NCBI GenBank assembly: GCA_023132505.1
Contig: JAGLYE010000015.1
Coordinates: 1 to 14,977, forward strand
Direction of reading: 5' to 3'
Length of the DNA: 14,977 nucleotides
Source: Bacteroidales bacterium
GTDB taxonomy: Bacteria; Bacteroidota; Bacteroidia; Bacteroidales; B18-G4
A program made the position numbers and the translations under genes. Position 1 is the stretch's first letter; each line of letters opens with the position of its first letter. Below the pieces are notes generated by a model, which had not been told where the DNA came from, made no database searches, and saw only the letters and a program-made list of their open reading frames with translations. Below are positions 7,002 to 12,130 of the stretch, piece by piece.

Positions 7002-7463
7002 ATGGTCGATACAGATCTGGCTGCACTTTATGAAACAGAGACCAAAGCCCTGAAACAGCAGGTAAAAAGAAATATTAACAGGTTCCCTGAAGATTTTATG
7101 TTTGTTCTAACAAAAGATGAAAAAGAACAACTGGTCACATATTGTGACCGGTTAATGTCGTTGAAACATTCCAATGTAAATCCCATGGTTTTTACTGAGC
7201 AAGGTGTAGCCATGCTTTCTTCGGTTTTACGCTCTACCAGGGCTATTTCTGTTAATATTGAAATAATGAGGGCATTTGCCAGATACAGGGCTTTATTGAT
7301 GGAAAATAAGGATTTGAAAAAGAAAATAATGTCTTTGGATGATAAGATAAATAAAGTTTTCAAGTTTTTGCTGGATAGAATTGATGCTTTACACCAGGAC
7401 AACCAGGAGTCCTTAAAACGTAAACGAATTGGATATAGGTCTGCTGACATTGATGAAAAATAG
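7002..7463 (+). CDS. ORF6N-domain protein, start codon uncertain
   Basis: A small protein of the ORF6N type, a DNA-binding-associated domain found in phage antirepressor-like and chromosomal proteins. Diagnostic blocks are DLAALYETETKALKQQVKRNINRFPEDFMFVLTKDE, then FTEQGVAMLSSVLRSTRAISVNIEIMRAFARYR, a helical or coiled-coil tail (LLMENKDLKKKIMSLDDKINKVFKFLLDRIDAL) and a basic C-terminus KRKRIGYR. The ATG at 7002 gives 153 residues but cuts into the domain. The same frame continues upstream without a stop as TKTIIKADYYSLIFEFRGYKV, which matches the usual domain beginning (strand, RGxKVM). The natural start position is occupied by ATA at 6936, with no ATG, GTG or TTG between. Either a rare start is used, the protein is N-terminally shortened, or the gene is decaying. 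No phage genes are nearby. Confidence 0.75.
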   Translation: MVDTDLAALYETETKALKQQVKRNINRFPEDFMFVLTKDEKEQLVTYCDRLMSLKHSNVNPMVFTEQGVAMLSSVLRSTRAISVNIEIMRAFARYRALLMENKDLKKKIMSLDDKINKVFKFLLDRIDALHQDNQESLKRKRIGYRSADIDEK

Positions 7464-7520
7464 GATTAGTTCGTCATGATTGGCAGATAACATTAAGCTG
7501 TTTTCTTATATAAATTAATT

Positions 7521-7527
7521 TACTTTG
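7521..7527 (+). promoter_or_regulatory. Near-consensus -7 element before the helicase gene
   Basis: TACTTTG, one base shorter than TAnnTTTG, ends 8 bases before the helicase ATG at 7536. If it is active the transcript would be almost leaderless. The alternative is read-through from the ORF6N gene, 72 bases upstream. Confidence 0.3.
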
Positions 7528-7535
7528 TTATTCAT

Positions 7536-9668
7536 ATGGATACAGGACAAAACTATCAATTGCAATTGGCCGGGAACTTTGTTGAGTTTACAGGAAGGAA
7601 TATTTTCCTTACCGGCAAGGCAGGTACGGGAAAAACCACCTTCCTTCACAACTTAAAGAAGGTTTCTTTGAAGCGCATGGTGGTGGTCGCTCCGACAGGT
7701 GTTGCTGCCATCAATGCAGGAGGAGTTACAATACATTCTTTCTTCCAGCTGCCTTTTGGCCCCCGGATACCGGGCTTTAAACCCGATAACAAATCACCTG
7801 ATCAACAAAAATACAATAGGTTCAGCAAGAATAAGATTAAAATAATAAAAAGCCTCGACCTCCTGGTTATTGATGAAGTCAGCATGGTAAGAGCAGATAT
7901 AATGGATGGCATCGATGAAACACTGAGAAGGTACAGAAACAAAGATCTTCCGTTTGGTGGGGTTCAAATGCTCATGATAGGAGACCTCCAGCAGCTGGCC
8001 CCTGTTATTAAAGAAAATGAATGGAAAGTATTAAAGAAATATTACGATACTGCATTCTTTTTTAGTTGCAAAGCCTTACAAAAGACCAGCTACATCAGCA
8101 TAGAATTAAATCATGTTTACCGCCAGAGCGACAGCAAATTTATTGACCTGTTGAACAGGGTCAGGGGGAATCAACTGGATCAGGATAGCATTAACTTACT
8201 AAATACCAGGTATAAGCCCAACTTTAAACCGGAAGAGGATGGTTATATATCCCTCACAACACATAACGCCAAAGCACAAAATATCAATGAGGCAAAATTA
8301 CAGAAGCTGAAAGGGAACCCACACACTTTTATGGCTGAGATCACAGGAAATTATTCTGAATATAATTACCCTACTAATGCTGAGCTTGTTTTAAAGATTG
8401 GAGCCCAGGTGATGTTCGTAAAAAATGATCCTTCCCCGGATAAACTTTTTTACAATGGCAAGATCGGGAAGGTTGTTAGTATTGAAGAGGATACTGTTGA
8501 AGTGCAATGTCCCGGTGAGGATTCGGATATCACGGTTTACCCTTTGGAATGGCAAAATATAAAATATACCCTGGATGAAGACACTAAAGAAATATCGGAA
8601 AATATCGAAGGAATTTTTACCCAGATGCCCCTCAAACTGGCATGGGCTATTACCATTCATAAAAGTCAGGGCTTGACTTTTGATAAAGCCATTATTGACG
8701 TGGAGGCTGCCTTTGCATTCGGACAGGTTTATGTTACCCTGAGCAGGTGTAAATCACTGGAAGGGCTTGTATTGATCTCTCCGGTTAACAGAAATGGCAT
8801 AATCAGCGATAATACGATTAATGATTTCACCCGGGAGGTGGAAGAAAACCAACCTACAGGGGAACATTTACAAGATTCTGAAAGGCTGTACCGGGAAGAA
8901 TTACTTGCTGATCTTTTTAATTTTCATAATATAGAGCAGGCAATATATTATACCATTAAGTTACTGAAAGATCATTCTTCCGGCTTACAACAGCATCATC
9001 TTCCCAATTTCAGGGATATTCTGAAAAAAATCAATGAAGATATAGCCGGGATATCTAAGAAATTTCTTGTTGAACTCAGAGCCCTGTTGTTAAAAGAAAG
9101 TGGTACAGAAGAAGACCCGGTCTTACAAGAAAGATTAAGCAGGGCAAGCCGGTATTTTGCAGGAAAAATTGATGAGATAATCTTAAGGCCTGTCTGTGAA
9201 ATATCCATAGATACTGATAATAAAAAAGTAAAGAAGAGAATCGATGAAGCATTGGGCAGCTTATTATTTGAGGCAAAGTATAAACAGTCCTGTCTTAAAG
9301 CCTGTTTTGATGGGTTTGCGCTTAAAGAATACCTTTCGTGCAGGGCAAAAGCAGCCATTGAAGATGTTTCCTTAAAAAGCACCGCAAAGAAGTCCGGATT
9401 TACAGGCACAAAGATCATCAACCAAGACTTGTACGATCTGCTGAAAGACTGGCGCAATGCAAAAGCAGAGGAGCTGGATTGGTCTGTCTTTATGGTTTTA
9501 CAGCTGAAATCAATACATGAAATAGCCGATACCCTGCCTTCATCCATGAAAGAACTGCAATCTGTCAGAGGCCTCGGCAAGAAGAAACTGCAATTGTTCG
9601 GGGAGGAATTGCTTGAAATTGTGAATGAATACACCGATATGAAAAGTTGGGAAGATGCTGAATTGTGA
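7536..9668 (+). CDS. PIF1/RecD-like superfamily 1 DNA helicase with HRDC domain
   Basis: 710 residues. The N-terminal motor has Walker A GKAGTGKT (27-34), APTGVAA (motif Ia), Walker B VIDEVSM (111-117), GDLQQLAPV (149-157), the arginine-bearing ELNHVYRQ (190-197), TIHKSQGLTF (373-382) and VYVTLSRCKSLEGL (398-411). This order and wording is that of PIF1-type 5'-3' helicases. Residues about 430-620 form a helical linker. Residues about 630-698 (LYDLLKDWRNAKAEELDWSVFMVLQ...LQSVRGLGKKKLQLFGEEL) are an HRDC domain, the nucleic-acid-binding module otherwise seen in RecQ helicases and RNase D. The likely role is cytoplasmic DNA unwinding in repair or replication-fork processing. The architecture is complete with no missing motor motif. 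The start is supported by the conserved N-terminus just before Walker A. The gene is followed after 11 bases by an inverted-repeat element. Confidence 0.9.
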   Translation: MDTGQNYQLQLAGNFVEFTGRNIFLTGKAGTGKTTFLHNLKKVSLKRMVVVAPTGVAAINAGGVTIHSFFQLPFGPRIPGFKPDNKSPDQQKYNRFSKNKIKIIKSLDLLVIDEVSMVRADIMDGIDETLRRYRNKDLPFGGVQMLMIGDLQQLAPVIKENEWKVLKKYYDTAFFFSCKALQKTSYISIELNHVYRQSDSKFIDLLNRVRGNQLDQDSINLLNTRYKPNFKPEEDGYISLTTHNAKAQNINEAKLQKLKGNPHTFMAEITGNYSEYNYPTNAELVLKIGAQVMFVKNDPSPDKLFYNGKIGKVVSIEEDTVEVQCPGEDSDITVYPLEWQNIKYTLDEDTKEISENIEGIFTQMPLKLAWAITIHKSQGLTFDKAIIDVEAAFAFGQVYVTLSRCKSLEGLVLISPVNRNGIISDNTINDFTREVEENQPTGEHLQDSERLYREELLADLFNFHNIEQAIYYTIKLLKDHSSGLQQHHLPNFRDILKKINEDIAGISKKFLVELRALLLKESGTEEDPVLQERLSRASRYFAGKIDEIILRPVCEISIDTDNKKVKKRIDEALGSLLFEAKYKQSCLKACFDGFALKEYLSCRAKAAIEDVSLKSTAKKSGFTGTKIINQDLYDLLKDWRNAKAEELDWSVFMVLQLKSIHEIADTLPSSMKELQSVRGLGKKKLQLFGEELLEIVNEYTDMKSWEDAEL

Positions 9669-9679
9669 AGTTTTTTTTA

Positions 9680-9763
9680 ACCACGAAGGATACACAAAGT
9701 AAAGCGTGCAATCATATAATCCTTTGTGTCCTTTCGCGATATCCTTTGAGCTACCCTTGTGGT
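9680..9763. repeat. Imperfect inverted-repeat element, ACCAC...GTGGT
   Basis: The left arm is CCACGAAGGATACACAAAG (9681-9699). The right side has CTTTGTGT (9722-9729), perfectly complementary to ACACAAAG (9692-9699), then TCCTTTCG (9729-9736) against CGAAGGA with one bulged T, and a terminal GTGGT (9759-9763) against ACCAC. It starts 11 bases after the helicase stop and ends before the PflX-like gene. The GTG that could extend the PflX-like gene lies in the right end of this repeat, an argument against that extension. Confidence 0.6.
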
Positions 9764-9786
9764 AGAAAAAATCTTAAATCAATCCC

Positions 9787-9794
9787 TATCTTTG
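9787..9794 (+). promoter_or_regulatory. Bacteroidetes -7 element for the PflX-like gene
   Basis: TATCTTTG is an exact TAnnTTTG match, identical to the element before the activase-hypD operon. It lies 39 bases before the ATG at 9834 and inside the longer frame that opens with GTG at 9759, so it supports the downstream start. A -33 TTG is not obvious at the right spacing. Confidence 0.5.
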
Positions 9795-9833
9795 TATGAA
9801 AATGAAATATTATCTTGGCGGAGAATACCATGC

Positions 9834-10796
9834 ATGATGAGTAAGAAGGATATTAATAAGGACGCCAACGAACTATTATCACCCCTGGAAGAACTCAGGG
9901 CATGCAATATCTGTCCGCGCAAATGTAATGCTGACAGGTTTTCATCCAATAAGGGCTATTGTAAAGCAGGGACTGGATTCAGTATTTCATCAATTTGCAT
10001 ACACAAGGGGGAAGAGCCGGTAATCAGCGGCAGCAAAGGGATCTGCAACCTTTTCTTTACAAATTGTAATTTGCAGTGTGTTTTTTGTCAGAACTGGCAG
10101 ATCAGCGATAATAGTATTGATCACAGCCTTGACCATATGGAACTTGAGGAAATCCTTGATCAGATCACAGGTATCCTTGATACCGGCATCAACATTTTGG
10201 GTTTTGTCTCTCCCGGGCATTTTATTCCTCAGATGAAGATCATCGTATATGCTTTGGATCATCAAGGATATCATCCTACCATCGTTTATAACTCTAATGG
10301 TTATGATGATGTTGACCAACTTAAAAGACTCGAAGGCATGGTAGATGTGTATCTGCCTGATTTCAAGTATATGGATGATCATATCTCAAAAAGATACTCT
10401 GATGCTAAGAATTATCCGGAGGTGGCCATAAAAGCCCATAAAGAAATGTTACGCCAGATGGGAAGCAGCCTTATTGTCGATAATGAGGGCTATGCCATGC
10501 GGGGCATGCTTATAAGGCATCTCATGTTGCCCGGCCATGCTGATAATAGCATTAAAGTCATTGAGACCATTGCGGAAGAGCTGTCAAGCAATTTGCATAT
10601 TTCATTAATGTCGCAATATTACCCTGCACACAGGGCAGGGGAGTATGCAGACTTACGGCAAACTGTTGATGTGGAGGATTACTATACGGTTGTGAAGAGA
10701 ATGGCAGATCTTGGCTTTACTAAAGGCTTTGTACAGGGAATTGAAAGCTCAACGCAATATAGGCCGGATTTTGACCTGGAGTCCCCGTTTGGGTGA
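9834..10796 (+). CDS. PflX-like radical SAM Fe-S protein (COG1313 type)
   Basis: 320 residues from ATG 9834 (a second ATG follows at 9837). The N-terminal segment carries CNICPRKCNADRFSSNKGYC, a CX2CPXXC...C motif typical of PflX-type proteins and probably a second metal site. The radical SAM cluster motif is CNLQCVFCQNW (C78, C82, C85). GFVSPGHF, VYNSNGYDD, VYLPDFKY and ISLMSQYYPAH also fit the family. These proteins are often labelled putative pyruvate-formate-lyase activating enzymes, but they lack a demonstrated glycyl radical partner and their reaction is not established as far as I know. The upstream 25-codon extension from a GTG is rejected because it runs through an inverted repeat and a promoter element. 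Cytoplasmic. Whether it has anything to do with the HypD pair 6 kb away is unknown. Confidence 0.8.
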   Translation: MMSKKDINKDANELLSPLEELRACNICPRKCNADRFSSNKGYCKAGTGFSISSICIHKGEEPVISGSKGICNLFFTNCNLQCVFCQNWQISDNSIDHSLDHMELEEILDQITGILDTGINILGFVSPGHFIPQMKIIVYALDHQGYHPTIVYNSNGYDDVDQLKRLEGMVDVYLPDFKYMDDHISKRYSDAKNYPEVAIKAHKEMLRQMGSSLIVDNEGYAMRGMLIRHLMLPGHADNSIKVIETIAEELSSNLHISLMSQYYPAHRAGEYADLRQTVDVEDYYTVVKRMADLGFTKGFVQGIESSTQYRPDFDLESPFG

Positions 10797-10843
10797 TTAT
10801 TGATGTTAAATTTAAAACTGCTATAAGCTATAGGGCATATGGA

Positions 10844-10892
10844 ACATGTAACATGTAAAATGTAAAATGTAAAATGTAAAATGTAGAATGTA
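10844..10892. repeat. AT-rich heptamer array overlapping a start codon (7 units)
   Basis: Seven contiguous 7-mers: ACATGTA twice, AAATGTA four times, GAATGTA once. Each contains ATG. In units 1-5 the ATG is followed at once by TAA and in unit 6 by TAG. Only in unit 7 does the frame stay open, and that ATG (10888-10890) is the start of the radical SAM gene. No GG-rich ribosome-binding site is present. Just upstream is a small palindrome, CTATA-AGC-TATAG (10821-10833). Confidence 0.85.
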
Positions 10893-11775
10893 TTATCAAA
10901 TAACATACCACGAACCTCTCTTCCGCCCGCCCAGTGAGGCGTATTCTTTAATCTTGCAACCCACTATCGGATGTTCATGGAACCGCTGTGCTTTTTGCGA
11001 GATGTACACTACCAAAAAATTCAGTATCAGGGATATTGAGGAGGTGAAGGCTGAAGTCAGGTCAGTGAATGAAGATGGTGAAAATGTCCGAAAAGTTTTC
11101 CTGGCGGATGGTAATGCCATGGTACTTCCGCTTGATTACATTCTGGAGTTATTAGGTGAGTTGAGAGAGACCTTTCCAAAGCTCATAAGGGTTTCGGCCT
11201 ATGCCTTGCCAAAAGATCTGCTGGCAAAGACAGATGAAGAATTATCTGCGATACGGGAAGCAGGGCTCAAGCTGATCTATGTTGGGATAGAATCCGGGGA
11301 TGATGAGGTGCTGCAGATGGTAAACAAGGGCGAAACGCATGCCTCGACGGTTGAGGGGCTCCTTAAATCGAAAAAAGCCGGCATCAAGAGTTCTGTGATG
11401 ATCCTTAGCGGCCTTGGCGGGAAGAAATACAGCCGGCAACACGCCGAAAACTCTGCAAAGGTGGTGAATGCCATACAACCGGAGTTTCTTTCTACCCTGG
11501 TACTTAGCTATCCGCATGGGATGGAACACTTCAAAAAACGCTTTAAAGGAGACTTCGAGCCTTGTGAGATCCCTGATCTGTTAGAGGAACTCAAAATATT
11601 TATCAGCAATACCGAACTTGAACAAAGCATCTTCCGCAGCGATCATGCTTCCAATTACCTTATTTTAAAAGGTACTTTAGGCAGGGAAAAAGAGCGGATG
11701 CTGCAGGAGATCGATGCTGCCCTGGAGAATCCCGGAATGGCCGGGTTGAGGCCGGAGTGGTTGAGGGGGCTGTAG
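10888..11775 (+). CDS. Radical SAM protein with CX4CX2C cluster motif
   Basis: 295 residues. The N-terminus (YHEPLFRPPSEAYSLILQPTIGCSWNRCAFCEMY) has the cluster cysteines C29, C34 and C37, a CX4CX2C spacing instead of the common CX3CX2C, as I recall for a subgroup of Elp3/MiaB/NifB-fold proteins with GCSxNxCTFC. FLADGNAMVL, ISAYALPK-type and LIYVGIESGDDEVLQMVNKG segments match the radical SAM barrel; the last is a typical Elp3-fold signature. There is no B12-binding, TRAM or auxiliary-cluster domain, so it is a minimal enzyme and the substrate cannot be read from sequence. The start ATG is embedded in the last unit of a heptamer array. The family-typical N-terminus (PLFRPPSEA) begins only about 10 residues in, so this start is credible. 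Possibly co-transcribed with the PflX-like gene 91 bases upstream. Confidence 0.8.
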   Translation: MYYQITYHEPLFRPPSEAYSLILQPTIGCSWNRCAFCEMYTTKKFSIRDIEEVKAEVRSVNEDGENVRKVFLADGNAMVLPLDYILELLGELRETFPKLIRVSAYALPKDLLAKTDEELSAIREAGLKLIYVGIESGDDEVLQMVNKGETHASTVEGLLKSKKAGIKSSVMILSGLGGKKYSRQHAENSAKVVNAIQPEFLSTLVLSYPHGMEHFKKRFKGDFEPCEIPDLLEELKIFISNTELEQSIFRSDHASNYLILKGTLGREKERMLQEIDAALENPGMAGLRPEWLRGL

Positions 11776-11781
11776 GAAAAT

Positions 11782-11823
11782 TGATATTTGATATCTGATA
11801 TCTGATGTTTGATATCTGATTTC
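11782..11823. repeat. AT-rich heptamer array after the radical SAM gene (6 units)
   Basis: Six contiguous 7-mers: TGATATT, TGATATC, TGATATC, TGATGTT, TGATATC, TGATTTC. It starts 6 bases after the stop codon at 11775 and ends 2 bases before the composite palindromic element. There are no spacers, so it is not a CRISPR. Confidence 0.85.
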
Positions 11824-11825
11824 TA

Positions 11826-12009
11826 TATGCGACCCCTCTGGGGTCGTGAATTCTTTTCTTATATTCCCGTGCTATAGATATGAAATCCCGCTGGGATTCA
11901 TTATGATGAAAAACCTGCTTTTTGTATAAAAACCCATGATGCCGGAGGCATCACATATTTATAGCAGAACGGTTTGCCTTGAAGCGCCCGACCCCAGAGG
12001 GGTCGCATA
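11826..12009. repeat. Composite palindromic element with 21-bp inverted ends
   Basis: The left end (11826-11846) and right end (11989-12009) are perfect 21-bp inverted repeats whose cores are hairpins: CGACCCC-TCT-GGGGTCG on the left and its exact reverse complement, CGACCCC-AGA-GGGGTCG, on the right. Inside are TGCTATA (11870-11876) against TATAGCA (11960-11966), a hairpin AATCCC-GCT-GGGATT (11884-11898), and a hairpin TGATGCC-GGA-GGCATCA (11937-11953). The symmetry is nested and every hairpin has a 3-base loop closed by C-G. A related CGCC-TAT-GGCG palindrome follows at 12028-12038. No coding sequence is credible across it. It fills most of the 355-base gap between 11775 and 12131. It may be a non-autonomous mobile or REP-like element and could end transcription of the gene upstream. 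Confidence 0.7.
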
Positions 12010-12098
12010 ATTTGCAATTTCTTTGTCCGCCTATGGCGAATGTGTTTACAATTTTCATTGTACATGATTTTTGGGCAATGGGTATCTTTCAATTTTAT

Positions 12099-12106
12099 TA
12101 CTTTTG
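12099..12106 (+). promoter_or_regulatory. Bacteroidetes -7 element for the Asp-box protein gene
   Basis: TACTTTTG is an exact TAnnTTTG match 24 bases before the ATG at 12131. A TTG at 12071-12073 is a possible -33 element, though a few bases too far upstream. A GGAG at 12127-12130 directly abuts the start codon. Confidence 0.5.
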
Positions 12107-12130
12107 AACCGAAATATTAATCTGCCGGAG

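Noticed and set aside
8996..9634. A 212-codon minus-strand ORF, Ser/Phe-rich.
   Set aside because: It is antisense to the helicase linker and HRDC domain; the Ser/Phe bias is what antisense of Lys/Glu-rich coding sequence gives.
9759..9833. A GTG start extending the PflX-like protein by 25 residues.
   Set aside because: The extension runs through the right end of an inverted repeat and over a perfect -7 promoter element. The family begins near the CX2CPXXC motif, so ATG 9834 or 9837 is more likely.
10682..10906. A 74-codon minus-strand ORF beginning with repeats of the type FYILHFTFYILH.
   Set aside because: It is the translation of the AAATGTA array followed by the antisense of the PflX-like gene; it has no start signal of its own.
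10844..11823. Tandem arrays considered as a CRISPR.
   Set aside because: Units are 7 bp and contiguous with no spacers, and there are no cas genes.
11901..12092. A 63-codon minus-strand ORF.
   Set aside because: It spans the palindromic element and its hairpins; no conserved motif or start signal.
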